A stretch of DNA of 64,000 bases from Escarpia spicata. Its lineage: Eukaryota; Annelida; Polychaeta; Sabellida; Siboglinidae. This document shows, one piece after another, positions 1 through 12,894 of the stretch (position 1 is the stretch's first letter; every line of letters starts with the position of its first letter). The notes beneath the pieces were generated by a model. That model saw only the letters and a program-made list of their open reading frames with translations. It was not told the origin of the DNA and searched no databases. Both the position numbers and the translations under genes were made by a program. The stretch is from positions 48,245,585-48,309,584 of the forward strand of contig OZ023206.1 of NCBI GenBank assembly GCA_963995525.1, written 5' to 3'.

Positions 1-1040
1 AAGTTAAAAAAATTGATATATAGTCGATATGATGCAGTGCAGTTAACATGGTAATTAAGGTGTGTTAATAATATTAATGCATCAACGCTATGAAAGAATA
101 ATAACAATAATAACAGAAACAATTGCCTGTAGTTAGAATATTGCAGAATGACATTGTAAAAGACTTCGTATTCTGCTTACTTGGCAGTCTCGTTCCTTCT
201 CTCAGTGAGATCCACTCAGCAAAGGTCTGTTTGACATTGCATGTCATTTCATTTGACCACCTGTAGTAGGTCCTCTCTGGAACAATATAGCGGATACATG
301 TTCTTCATAATCACATATAATCCTGAAGAAGCGGTAAGAGAAAACGTTAATGTTGTGGAAATTACAATTTAGGGGTCATTCAATAACATTGAGCATATTG
401 AATTATAATACAACAAATTGTATTCGAACTCCCGTCCGCCCGGTTGGACTCCAGGATTAAGATATTGGGGGTAAACTACAACGGGTTACGTATTAATTGC
501 GGACAATCGCAAGTAAGTATTTCGGCGTAGTGACATAGTATAACGATTCCCGGCAAGCGGCGCTCTCTTTGAATATACGCGAGATGCACAATGACATGTG
601 GCGGGATTTCGCGTTTATTTGAAAGAGCAGTACCATTTTATTATGTTTACTATTGATCATAAGGCACTAATTACAATTTGGGTTTAAACTCTGGGAACAA
701 AAACTCAATAACTCACCAGGTTTCAAAGAGACAGTTCTGGAAAGAACAAAACAATTTGTTATAACAAGTGTTACAACATATGTCCTCGAGAAATGTGTAA
801 TCAAAATGTATATAATATCATGATAACTGTTATTTTTTGTAATGAAAGCCATGTTAATTTTAACATCATTTCAAAATTTTAAGTAATTAAAACGTTTAGG
901 TAACATAAGGTAAATTGCTTTGCCAACAAAAAATAGAACATAATTAACAAGGTGCATAGTATAATATGTTTGCACGTGAAAGGTTCAAATATCAGATAAC
1001 GTTATACTTGATAGATAAGCTATCCAAGCAGATAACTGCA
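1..1040. other. AT-rich DNA, no gene seen
   Basis: Only short open frames without start context or motif. The stretch runs into the 61-bp satellite. I see no RNA gene or transposon end here. Confidence 0.6.
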
Positions 1041-2018
1041 AATGTAATACGCCGCTATCACTCCATGATACCGTCTACAAGTCAGTTCAAGTCAGTGAAC
1101 AAATGTAATACGCCGCTATCACTCCATGATACCGTCTACAAGTCAGTTCAAGTCAGTGAACAAATGAAATACGCCGCTATCACTCCATGATACCGTCTAC
1201 AAGTCAGTTCAAGTCAGTGAACAAATGTAATACGCCGCTATCACTCCATGATACCGTCTACAAGTCAGTTCAAGTCAGTGAACAAATATAATACGCCGCT
1301 ATCACTCCAAGGTACCGTCTACAAGTTAGTTCAAGTCAGTGAACAAATGTAATACGCCGCTATCACTCCATGATACCGTCTACAAGTCAGTTCAAGTCAG
1401 TGAACAAATGTAATACGCCGCTATCACTCCATGATACCGTCTACAAGTCAGTTCAAGTCAGTGAACAAATGTAATACGCCGCTATCACTCCATGATACCG
1501 TCTACAAGTCAGTTCAAGTCAGTGAACAAATGTAATACGCCGCTATCACTCCATGATACCGTCTACAAGTCAGTTCAAGTCAGTGAACAAATGTAATACG
1601 CCGCTATCACTCCATGATACCGTCTAAAAGTCAGTTCAAGTCAGTGAACAAATGTAATACGCCGCTATCACTCCATGATACCGTCTACAAGTCAGTTCAA
1701 GTCAGTGAACAAATGTAATACGCCGCTATCACTCCATGATACTGTCTACAAGTCAGTTCAAGTCAGTGAACAAATGTAATACGCCGCTATCACTCCATGA
1801 TACCGTCTACAAGTCAGTTCAAATCAGTGAACAAATGTAATACGCCGCTATCACTCCATGATACCGTCTACAAGTTAGTTCAAGTCAGTGAACAAATGTA
1901 ATACGCCGCTATCACTCCATGATACCGTCTACAAGTCAGTTCAAGTCAGTGAACAAATGTAATACGCCGCTATAACTCCATGATACCGTCTGCAAGTTAG
2001 TTCAAGTCAGTGAACAAA
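1041..2018. repeat. 61-bp satellite, about 16 copies
   Basis: A 61-bp unit starting AATGTAATACGCCGC and ending AGTCAGTGAACAA is repeated head to tail about 16 times with very few differences (for example AAGGTACC for ATGATACC near 1310, AGTTAG for AGTCAG in a few units). Units directly abut, so there is no spacer and this is not a CRISPR array. The low divergence points to recent amplification or homogenisation. Confidence 0.97.
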
Positions 2019-2484
2019 GCAAAACGGAAGTAAACGTATTCTTCGAACCTGGTTTTACTAGATGAAGCTTGCTCAAGCGACTTTAACCGTCTGCATCCTT
2101 CATCAGTCATGCACTGAGCCCCATCAGCTGTTTCAGGTTGTGCCGTGCCGTGTGAGTCTCTCGGAACGGTGCGACTCGAACTGCCTGCTGCACAACACAT
2201 GTTGTTAAGTTTAACTACTCATATCATTTCAAAATGGCTGTAGCAGAAGTTGCAACGGTGATATATTTTCATGTAATTGGAAATCTAATAATGCTATCTA
2301 CAATTATGTCACTAGATGTACGCAGCAATTGCTATTATTTTATCATGTTATCGCCGTTTAAAAAATCGTGCTCTCGTTGGATTGACCGCGTCCGGCGCTG
2401 TTGTTTGACATTACATGCAATGGCAGGGTGCGGCCTTCATACAATTTTTAGGGGGATTTCCAAACGTAAAAAAACTACAAAATA

Positions 2485-4163
2485 TTAATAGCTGCTTCTG
2501 TTCCCGGGCAAGGCTGGGAAACTAAGGTAGTTTATAATATAATGATATGTACCATCTTTACCTTCGTCAATATCCTTCAAGTGTTTTCCAACTTTGGTCA
2601 TCTCTAGGACCGGCAGCGGATATTGGTACGTGCCAAGATTGACGCTCTTCGAATGCCCCATGTGTCTATAGAAGTGTTCGCGTTCTGCTCCGGGCACTTC
2701 GAGTGCTGCATACATGGTAGATATCCGGTGCCTCTGTTTGGAAGCTGTGAGCAGCTCAGGTTTATCAACGTTGGCATCTTCGCACATTTTCCTTGTCGTG
2801 TTCCAGCCTAACACATGGAACTGAGATTGCTCTGTGTTGGGGAACACATAGGGGTTACCCTCCAGTACCCCAACGTCCTTCCGCACCTGAGGATCTACAA
2901 GTTTTCCAAGCCCGGCGACACAGTCTCTTGGTATTAGAGCAGGGACCAGGTGATTCCCCTTTCCTGTCTGGTACGCGATCATCATCGATTTGAAAAGCTC
3001 TTTCTCGTACTCCTCCATGGTTTCTATTCTGGACTTGTCGATCCACCGACCTCCGACAGCATCCGACCAGTTCTTGATCTTAAGCCGGCTGGGCTCTCCA
3101 CCCCTACGAGCGTTAAACAGAGTAAGTCTGCTGCAGATGGCATCTCGTAGTTCGACATAGGTTTGCCGAGTGATGACCTGGTACTCATCTGATAGCACCT
3201 TCGTTCAGTGTAGTCTTTTAACGCTCGCACTTGCTGTTCGTCCGCTCGTTGTTCGGGCATCCTCAATCTTTCTTGCCGACTTTTGTTGATGGCATACACG
3301 GCGTCAGAGAACACTATGTCTCGATTCAGTTCCAGATAGTGGATTAATTTTGTCTACCTCTGCAGCCTTGCTGTCGTTTTCTGAACCCAGGTAGGTTGAC
3401 ATGACAATAGTGGCGGAATTTTTCAGTAGATAGTAGAGGCCATTCTTAACTCCGTGTTTCAGAGTACTTGTTTCCTCTGCGATCGTGATTTTTTCGATGG
3501 CTGCTTCTAGTACACTGAAGTTTTTTCGGACGAACATATCCTCAGCTGCGACCGGTTCTGCATCATTAACATCCGAGAAAGCAATTAGCAACTTGCTAAG
3601 TAGCCTCATTTCAGTCATCGTAGATTTTTTTACCTCCATCAGTTTGTCGACCTTTCCTCGATTTCTTTGAAATCGCCTCCTTCCGATCATGACAATTGTG
3701 GGATCCGATCGGCACATTTTCCCGATTTCATCGTTGTGGAACTTGGCAAGGATTTCAGTGGTGAACTCATCTTCAATTGCGTTCATCGACTTGAACGCAC
3801 CCACAGGAACCGAAGATAATGTATCGTCACAACTGTTCTGTTCGCATGTCTCTTTATGCTTGTGAAATTGTTTCTTGCTGTAGAATCCTTTACATTTGGA
3901 ACAACAGCACAGATCACTGGCACCTTTCCTTTCCCTTTGGTATGAAGGTACAGCTTGTGTAGCTTGGAACATATTTTCTTCGTAAATGGATTCTTTCCGG
4001 AACTGGGCAAATTTGTGCATGCGTTCTACAGAAGTCGAGGGTAATTTCAACGCTTCTTTGACTTTCGGCTCAGCTTGATGTACTGTGGAGATATGCCGCG
4101 ATAGACGAGATTGCCACGCTTTACAAAAGGGGCACTGGCGAAGAGGCTTCACATATTTCACAT
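2485..4163 (-). pseudogene. Crypton-like tyrosine recombinase gene, frameshifted
   Basis: The minus strand reads as one long exon after a good acceptor (tcatttttgcag, ending at 4164). Its amino half has two zinc-finger-like motifs: CPFC..HISTVH near 4130-4085, and CSKC..HKHKETC near 3905-3845. The carboxyl half (3198-2485) has the tyrosine-recombinase signature in order: NARRGGEP (box I Arg), QRHRIST (box II), HMGHS, and a terminal Tyr in YQYP. Such recombinase-like proteins recur in invertebrate genomes and resemble Crypton transposases; use on an element end is inferred. The frame shifts at about 3340 and shifts back at about 3200, so the gene is broken unless these are sequence errors. It ends at the stop at 2485. 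I see no terminal repeats that would define a mobile unit. Confidence 0.72.
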
Positions 4164-4439
4164 CTGCAAAAATGACATAAAACATGTAGGCGTAATACGT
4201 TTGTTGCATAAAATATCAACAACATACAGCACATTACGTGAAGTGTTTGTCGTTTTCTTCTTAAACGTAGTATTTCAGAAATAGTCATAGCACACTATGT
4301 AAATGTCAACATAAAGAATGGCAACATTACTTAAACATATGAGCATGCATTTATAACTTAACATTCCATGCCTATGGGAAAACAAAACGCTCCGGATTCG
4401 TTGAAATGTGGATGCTCGTGCATGCATGCGCGTGTGTAT

Positions 4440-4549
4440 GTTAATAGTATTTTTACATAACGAACACATGCCTTTCTTCTTTGAATGCGTCTGCATGCGC
4501 ACAGTGTAGCCGCCTTTCTTCTTGAATGTTTTTCCACAGATGGTGCATA
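4440..4549 (-). pseudogene. C2H2 zinc-finger exon remnant
   Basis: On the minus strand an acceptor (ttcttttcag) at 4550 is followed by an open stretch with CTICGKTFKKKGGY and then CSLCKN, which resemble the first halves of two C2H2 fingers. The histidine halves are degenerate. It lies upstream of, and in the same direction as, the recombinase exon, so it may be an earlier exon of that gene. No clear donor was found, so the 3' edge is approximate. Confidence 0.4.
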
Positions 4550-4795
4550 CTGAAAAGAAATGTACAACTTTATAAATACAATAATTAGTCCCTATACGAA
4601 TTATGCCAATACATTTTAGTTTAAGTTTCAAAATCTACGATGTTCAATGTAGGCCATGTAGTATTCATAACCACGTATGCATAAAAAAGGTAACCTGTAA
4701 CATGTGCGTCGTGTTCAACCCGTTCTTCACTTTAACGAGTACTCCCGCCTACGTAGCTAGTTGTTACATTTGGCCGCGCTTTGGAAACTTCACAT

Positions 4796-4826
4796 CAGTG
4801 CCGGATTTAGGACTGTGGAGGCCCCT
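4796..4826 (+). repeat. hAT-type terminal sequence (solo end)
   Basis: The sequence beginning CAGTGCCGGATTTAGGACTG and continuing with GGCCCC resembles the terminal inverted repeat of a hAT-superfamily DNA transposon. I did not find the matching inverted end downstream, so the element is truncated or diverged. Confidence 0.4.
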
Positions 4827-4849
4827 GGGTAGTGATTGACCTGACATGG

Positions 4850-7800
4850 TATCATAATAGTTCTCACTCCTCACTTATATTATTATTATCATCATTTCAT
4901 ACCAATTAACATAACTAAATAAATGTAAAGTCAATAAAACAAACTCACCTTTAATTTCAAATCTGTCTTTGTCGAGGCACACTTTGGTCCGCCTCAAGGA
5001 ATTTTCGCTGGGCGACTTTTTTCTTTTCTCCTCTAAACAACATTCATCAACTATGCATAGTCCTTAACCACAATCATGTTGACCTTTTAAAAATACTCTT
5101 TGTAATGATCTTAAATTAGTGTTAACGTTTTGTAGCTGAGTCAATTTCCGTTTCGTCTGAAAACTATGTTTACATCGCAAGATTCAGTAACAATAAGCAG
5201 ATTATTCAGGACCCAAGTTTGACCTTTGGGACATCCCTATATTGACAGGCAAACGATCAGAGAGATGGCTATCCAACGAAACTGACTGTGAGGTAGCTCC
5301 AAAAACACATATGTTCGAAACCAATAACTGAGCATGATTTTGTTCTGGAAATTTGTGTATAGTAATGCATAATCGGGAGACCATGAAGAATCCAACAAAT
5401 GTGTTAGAAGTGACACTTATGCATCACCTTACAATTGCCAGCGATGTCGAACAGAGCATACCTGGTTAGGAAAATTAAACGATTTAGACTTGCTGCCCTG
5501 CACAGTTATTGAACATGTTGGCTTCCGAAATTTACAATCCGATATACACCAGCTTTGGGTCCCAACACAGACGAAAGTAACTCACCTGTGGCTTGCCGTT
5601 TGCAGCCAAACTTCTGTCAAGCTGTGGACGAAACATGAGACAATGTGATCAAATATTGGTCTCTGGCAAGCGAGGCTGGCTCAAATAGGGAAAGCGGTAT
5701 ATTGGCAAAAGCACGGTAATGCGTTACAAATCCGTGACACATGCATCATAACAAATGTTTGTAGTGTAGTTCCTTTTCAAATCAATGTTTTAAAAATGGT
5801 TTAAACATACAACGTTAGGTGATGTGTCCAACCATTTAACATTATTTTGATGGTACACTCACCGATTACTGACAATTTATACAACATTCACCGATACCCG
5901 GACCAAACGCTACTGCAAGAACAGTTGTGATGATCACTCAAGATGTTATTATTCACAGAGTAATTCACCTGTTTTAAATACATGAAGCTACTACGTTAAG
6001 TTTTGACAGACGCTCATTAATTAAGTTATACGGCCTAAACAAAGTGTACCTCCGTATGTAAATGTAAAAAATGGCCCGCAGATGATGACGAACATTCAAT
6101 GGTCCATAATAAATGTCACTGCAATGACATTTGTGGTCAGAGTCATATTCTAAATACAATCGCAGTCGACCGCTAGAGTCAGATTTGTTTTCGAAGAGCT
6201 CATATAAAATGTATTTTTTTCATCATCTAACAAATTGCAACTCTATATAATATGCATATTTAAATTTGTACTCTATGTCTCCATCACCGGGACAAAAGTT
6301 TAACAAAATACACAAGATGACCATTGCGTTTTTTTATAATTACTACAAATGGTGGAAGATCGCTGCGGGACACTTCTTCACATACAATACAACTAAGTGA
6401 CTATCAGCAATTATTTTACTTGAACAACTATGATGTTGATACACAAATTCCTATATACGCAACGCAACGGAGGGGGATATTGCTTCCCAAACTAACCCCG
6501 TTCGTTGTGCCGGACCACTTTTGGTAGCACTGCTACGCCTCTGAATTTCTATGTTCCAGAAATAAATACAAAATGCGTAATGATTAATACTACACACCCT
6601 TTATCTCTGGCAGGAATAACCACATTAAGGCGTCCTATGTTTTGTTTTCCAATCTTCAATATGTCTACTCTATCATAATAACAATGAAAACGATATACGA
6701 AAAGACCTGGCTGAAGCAGGTGCAAGAAACTGGCAACACATAGACAACGGGAAGGCCTCAGCTGATATGAGAGGCGAAGGGGGATTTTAGAAAATCGGAA
6801 GAATAAGACATATGGAGAGAGGTGACAGCTAATAGGAAGCAATTGACGTACGCTTCCAACTGTTGACAACATGGTTATTTTAAACGATGTTAAGACTGCC
6901 TAACCTTTTGGTTTGACTCACTGCTGATCACGACCAATCAACTATATAATCCATGGTAAAGCGTAATGGTAAACATGCAATTGGACTTACCATTCGCTTT
7001 CCACGACTTAAAGCTGCCATTTCTCAATTTCTTCGTGGATTCGCATTGACAAACCTCTGTTCGGTCAGCTACTGTGAAGGTCTGCTTACCACTGCTATAT
7101 GCACAGTTCAAGACAGTACAAGAACTTATATACAAAGAAGACTGTTGTCATTGTTCTAATTGGCTCACATTTTCATCCAATAAATAAACCTTCTGACATG
7201 AACAGTTTACACACACATGATAGTCACACGTACCAGAAGCACTAATAATAAGATTTGGGAGGAGTTGGCTAGTTGAGTGACGTATGTATACAACCAGTTG
7301 GATGCCCAACACTGGCAGTGGAATAACAGACCTACACAGTGTGTATGTGCACATACTTAATGATTGTCATACTCTCCCCACTGTCAACAAATCCCTAGAT
7401 GGAATGTACCAATTAGCCTGATTAGTTTTATTGTATCGTCCGGTGCACCACCCATGGCATTCAGAACAGCCTATATGGCTCCATGGGCTGCTGACAGCCA
7501 GTCAGATTAGATCTTGACTCTCGCGTTAATTGACTGCAATTCAAATTTCTTTGGCAAAGGCACCAATTGTGTTGTTTTAACACAAACGCTTGTATGATCT
7601 TTTTTATTTAAAATTACTACATACCACACACACAGAAGATACATTCGACAATATTTTTGGCAGTTCAATAGCGGACACACTGTCCAAAAATCGGGAGTCA
7701 AGAAGACGAGGTGTGGACACAAACGACCCTTTGATTGTTGTGGCAGGGGGTAATGTCCAGTTCCGGTCTGCTTTAAAAATATCCATACGTTTTGTAACAA

Positions 7801-8390
7801 AGAGCTAAATATATCCTCCATACATGTCAATAGCTTGGGAACTGCATAATTAATTAATGTGTGGTTGTCAAACTAATTAACGGGAAGTAACGATTACAAA
7901 TCTCCCACAATTTTGTATTATCAAAAAAATACTTTAAAAACAACAATTAAAGCTGTTAAGTTTAACTTTTATTGAACAAATTATCAGCGGTCCACACAAA
8001 TCTGTGTTGGAAATTACCCACAAGGTTAAATCATATCACAGTAATGAATCAACAAATTCAAAGATGCTTTGGATATTTTAAAGTTTTAGTTTCCTCAGTA
8101 ATGTAGTGAAACACTAATATGTCACTTCAAGTTCACTTAATTTAACAAATCACTAGATATATCAAAATGTTCATATCTGTTTGCAATATCTGATTGATCT
8201 AAACCTTAACAAAATTATCTCATGCTCTCCCTCTGGTTTGGTGACTCCTATAACATCCAGCTGGTCATCAATGATACCAGATAGTTTATTGGTCGTGAGT
8301 CTCTGCTGGTCACTTCTCCTGGATACAATGAATCCTTGTTTTCAACAACATACCAATCACCCACCATGACTTGATAATCTAGTTAATTTG
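4850..8390. other. AT-rich non-coding stretch
   Basis: Short open frames on both strands, none with a recognised domain or a convincing start or splice context. I see no tandem array or transposon boundary. It may hold diverged repeats I cannot classify by eye. Confidence 0.5.
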
Positions 8391-8837
8391 GGAGTGGGAA
8401 CTTCCAAGCCTAATCCTGGGTTGGCCAGTTAGAATTAGACCCTGGACATTACATCTTTATGCAGGATGTGATTCAATTGGCCATGATCAAAGCAGATTTC
8501 CAACCAGTTCCAGGCTTTTTTACTGCCCATAGTTAGTTCAATGCTCTGGACTAATAGTAGGAACAGCAGCACCATTGTGTTAGATTAAACAAAACACAAT
8601 AATATGAAAGAAAGAGTCCCTGTTGCCAAAGTCAGCCAATAAGCTGAACTATTAGGATGAGTGAGGCAGTGAGCTACATAAGTCTATAGCAGTACAGACT
8701 TGGCTTTGTTTTATTTAGCATCAACACTGTAGTACTAGTTTTCAAAAGACCCACTCAGAACCAAGTAAATAGCGAACTTTGAGCCCAGGATGTAGTTACA
8801 TTATGACCTGATGAGTATTTTAAATAATAAGTAGACA

Positions 8838-9352
8838 TGTTGTAATGGTAGCGAGAAGTAGTGCAAGGTTCTGGTGATTATACCCAACCAGGAATGTTTT
8901 AATGGCAGCGAGAAGTAGTGCAAGGTTCTGGTGATTATACCCAACCAGGAATGTTGTAATGGCAGCGAGAAGTAGTGCAAGGTTCTGGTGATTATACCCA
9001 ACCAGGAATGTTGTGATGGCAGCGAGAAGTAGTGCAAGGTTCTGGTGATTTTACCCAACCAGGAATGTTGTAATGGCAGCGAGAAGTAGTGCAAGGTTCT
9101 GGTGATTATACCCAACCAGGAATGTTGTAATGGCAGCGAGAAGTAGTGCAAGGTTCTGGTGATTATACCCAACCAGGAATGTTGTAATGGCAGCGAGAAG
9201 TAGTGCAAGGTTCTGGTGATTATACCCAACCAGGAATGTTGTAATGGCAGCGAGAAGTAGTGCAAGGTTCTGGTGATTATACCCAACCAGGAATGTTGTG
9301 ATGGCAGCGAGAAGTAGTGCAAGGTTCTGGTGATTTTATCCAACCAGGAATG
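8838..9352. repeat. 57-bp minisatellite, 9 copies
   Basis: Nine head-to-tail units of 57 bp (containing GGCAGCGAGAAGTAGTGCAA and CCCAACCAGGAATG) with one to three differences each. Because 57 is a multiple of three and the unit has no stop in one minus-strand frame, the array makes a 180-codon open frame. This is most simply a by-product of unit length. Confidence 0.95.
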
Positions 9353-10314
9353 TTTTGTGCAGTAATTGCAACATGCAGCAGGATTCGAACCTGCTCAAAT
9401 CACCACAAAATTACATCTAACCTTTTCAACCTGCCTTAGTTATATTGTTTAGGTTATGCTGTACTTTTGATCCTGTTTGTTTTCTTACTGACCAAATGTT
9501 GACTCTGTAATCCTTTACTATAAGGGTGACCAGCAGTCTATCTCAGTAGCAGAATACATTAGGGGTATGAGCAAGGTCTGTAAGTAATTAAGGTCATTGA
9601 GCCGAGGGAAACAGAGCCAGTTAAATGACACTGTTTGACACAGATTTCTAGACGATTTGGCACATTTCTGATGGAACAGGGTTTTCTGCCACGGTTTAAA
9701 CCACAGTTTCTACTGTCTCGGCGGAAATACCTTTCAGACACTAAAACGTCAGACTTTTATAATGAACTTTTTATTTGTTGAGTAATTTTTTATTATTCAA
9801 ATGAATATTCACAAAAATGTATTTAATAGTTCCACTTATTGTAAATAAAATAGCTATAAATTTAAATTTGTGATTTTATTTAATGTGACTTGTTTCCGAC
9901 ATTCTTTAAAACAACAGGACAAGTGACATATCACAAGAGGGAAAGCATGAAGACAATTGGCTAGGATGTATGTGCGTAACAGCTAAAACACTGCAGAGGA
10001 CTACAAGGAACTGAATTAGGGTTATGTCAATGTAGTTTACATTAAGTACTTCTGACAGAATGAGAATGATGTTACAGGCTGGGTTGGCCTGTTAGATCTA
10101 GACCCTGAACATTACAACTTCATGCAGGATTTTATTCAACTAACCTCCCCCAAAGAAGATTTCCATCCAGTTCCAGGCTGTCTTACTGCCCATAGTTAGA
10201 TACTTGCTCTGGGCTACTAGTGGGAACTACAACTTCGTTGTGTTAGATTAAACAGAACTCAGTAGCATGAAAGAAAGAGTCCCAGTTGCCAAAGTCAGCA
10301 AATAAGCTGAACTA

Positions 10315-10602
10315 CCGTAAACCCATGTTATGTTGGTGTATATTTAGCGTTTTACGAACCTTTCCGATTTGGCATGCATTTTATTTAGCGTTTATACTAG
10401 CTCTTGAAAACGTGCAATTATAATTTATATTTACACCCAGGGATATACTGTACTGATAGCACATCACAATTCAGTGTCTTGTTAAATTAGCGTCAGTGTA
10501 TTTTGACATCAATTTAGTTTGGTGTCCATTAATATTATCATAAATGGTAATACACACTCAATACGCTAAATAAGCTCCACCCTAATATTTGTGGATTTAC
10601 AG
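10315..10602. mobile_element. 288-bp MITE with TA target duplication
   Basis: The element begins CCGTAAACCCATG and ends TGTGGATTTACAG, which are imperfect inverted repeats, and is flanked by TA on both sides (10,313-10,314 and 10,603-10,604). The related copy at 8641-8660 keeps the empty site: the flanks GCTGAAC and TTAGGATGAG join there through a single TA. TA duplication and short inverted ends fit a non-autonomous Tc1/mariner-type element. No coding capacity. Confidence 0.88.
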
Positions 10603-10865
10603 TATTAGGATGAGTGAAGTAGTGAGCTTCATAAGTCGATAGAAGTATACATATGGGTTTGTTTTATCGGTTTTATCACCAATACAGTACAGTCAGTACC
10701 TATCTAGTTTGTTTTCTTGTTGACCCATTTTCGACTTTGTAATCCTTTACTATAAGGGTGGCCAGCAGTCTATCTCACCAGTAGATTACATCAGGGGTAG
10801 CAGCAAGGTCTGCAATTAATTAAGGTCAAGGAACCAGGGGAAAGCTGGCCGTAGTCATTTACTCA

Positions 10866-11200
10866 GTGGTCACTTGTGCAGTGGTCATTTGCCCAGCTTC
10901 CAAGCATAAAAAGGGCCATTTGCCCAGTTGTGAAAAATATGGTGTCCTACATATACTAGTTACTTGTTACTCTTATTGTGTTACACTTTTATGCTGGCAA
11001 TTATCTCAAGATTATGTCAATATATCCACTGTGATGTGTTTGTTTGTATGTAAATATTTGGTTACCAAATAAACAATATTGTTTATATAACAATAAATTT
11101 AATGAAAGTGGCAAATATATATATATATATGTTTGTTATTTTAATTTAATTTATTGTTATTTTTCTCATAACTGGGCAAATGGTCACTGTGTAAATAAAC
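10866..11200. repeat. Short low-complexity segment with GTCATTTGCCCAG motifs
   Basis: Between two copies of the dispersed repeat, the motifs GTGGTCACTTGTGCAGTGG, GTCATTTGCCCAG and CCATTTGCCCAGTTG recur, followed by a short (TA)n run near 11,118. It looks non-coding and I do not recognise it. Confidence 0.4.
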
Positions 11201-11610
11201 TGTATCCACAACGAACCTGCTCAACTCACCAAAAAATTACATCTACATTGTTCAACCTGCCTTAGTTATATTATTTAGATTATGCTGTACTTTTGATCCA
11301 GTTTGTTTTCTTACTGACCAAATGTTGACTCTGTAATCCTTTACTATAAGGCTGGCCAGCAGTCTATATCAGTAGCAGGTTACATCAGGGGTACTAGCAA
11401 GGTCTATAATCAATTAAGGTCAACGAGCCATGCCCATAGGGAAGCAGTGCACAGTCAAATGTTACTGTTTGACACAGATCTCTGGCAGAGTGGGCACATT
11501 TCTGATGGAACAGGGTTACTACCACGGTTTAGTTTTTAACACGCTTTATACCTTGGTTTCTACTGTCCCCTCAGCAGAAATAGCTTTCTGACATTAAAAT
11601 GTCAGAAACT

Positions 11611-12845
11611 CCTTTTTCGAGAAAAGTCCAATTTTATTGTATGTGTACATAGTATTTTACATCGAAGTTGCAATGCATTAGTAACATGGCAGTATTCACA
11701 TACAATCGCAGCTTTCTGTGTAGTATACAGCTGTATATGAATGCAGAATTATGTATACCCAGAATTTAACTGTATCAACATGTTTATAGGCCTACTTGGC
11801 AGCTGGTTTTAAAACGGTGGGCGTAAATGTAAAGTCACGAAAATAAATTCATAGTTTTGCCTACGAAAATAAGTCACAGGAAATAAAATTACAACAAAAT
11901 TTACTATTCGAAGACTGTACACTAAATACAAAGTGAGTTGTCTCTGGTAGTCTGGTCATCCAAATGGTGGGCGATAATACAATGAATTGACAAATAAACA
12001 GTTCCCCACATTGTCATAGACATATTATTTACAATAAATGATACATTGAATGATCAACCGAATGCATGATTGATATATGCACATTTGGGAAAATATATAC
12101 CTGATGAACAATTGAGAAAAAGAAAACATTTGCGGTTTTGCAATGCGCCCTTAAAGTCTTAAGACTTAATTTGCATGGCATGTACTGTAGCAGTGTAGGT
12201 GCCAAAGCCGGTTGCCAAAGGGGCTTATATCTGTATTTGGCCCTACCGTAATTTAAGCGGAACGTTTTGCGGTGCGCCGGCGGCTCGAAGTTGTGAGTGA
12301 ATTTGTAATTTTAATTTGTTTACGAAACGCTGCGTCTATCCTACAACAAGTTCCAACTTTGAACCTACCTAGTCACTGAGTGGGCGGAGCTTAACGTGAA
12401 GGTAGTGCGCATGACAAGACCAAGCAAACTACCAAATGTGTTCACTGTGCTGACTTAGTTTTCCGCAGACGAAACAACATAAAGTTGTATGTATATCACA
12501 AGACACATTCAGTTATGTGATAGTATGTTGTGTTGTAGAACATCCCTGCTAAATAAACATACAACATACATAAGAGTTTGTGTTTTATTCAAATAAATAA
12601 GCCGTGTCGCCTGATGGTGACGATTATTGAAATAAACAGATACATTCCACTTGCAAAATCTTCATTATAACTCAATTTGAATATTTTCATAAATTAAATG
12701 TATTAATACAACCTTGGGGAAGCGTGTCCTTATTGATGAACACCTTTCAATTGCTTTCTAGTAAAATGCACAATAACGCAGGACCACATATATTAGGGCG
12801 ACACGAAATATCAAGCCCTTGGATTTGTGTAAATATATATATACG

Positions 12846-12894
<49 letters not shown>

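Larger units (their letters stand above)
8395..11610. repeat. Cluster of one dispersed repeat family (at least three copies)
   Basis: The block at 8400-8740 (GGGTTGGCCAGTTAGA..., TACTGCCCATAGTTAG, AAAGAAAGAGTCCC, AGGATGAGTGA) recurs at 10,079-10,640. The block at 9370-9755 (GTTTGTTTTCTTACTGACC, TGTAATCCTTTACTATAAGG, CCAGCAGTCTAT) recurs at 10,710-10,840 and 11,205-11,610. The first copy carries the minisatellite at 8838 between its halves; the second lacks it but has a MITE insertion. The family is non-coding, and I cannot assign it to a class. Confidence 0.8.

Noticed and set aside
1041..2018. CRISPR-like array
   Set aside because: Units of 61 bp abut without unique spacers, and the window is eukaryotic; it is a satellite.
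2234..2488. 84-codon plus-strand frame beside the satellite
   Set aside because: No recognised motif, no supporting context, and codon make-up like the AT-rich background.
8801..9343. 180-codon minus-strand repeat protein
   Set aside because: Produced by a 57-bp minisatellite whose unit length is divisible by three; no start context, homologue or splice signal.
9372..9400. tRNA T-arm-like GCAGGATTCGAACCTGC
   Set aside because: Only the T-arm-like palindrome is present; the rest of a tRNA is missing and the site belongs to a dispersed repeat.
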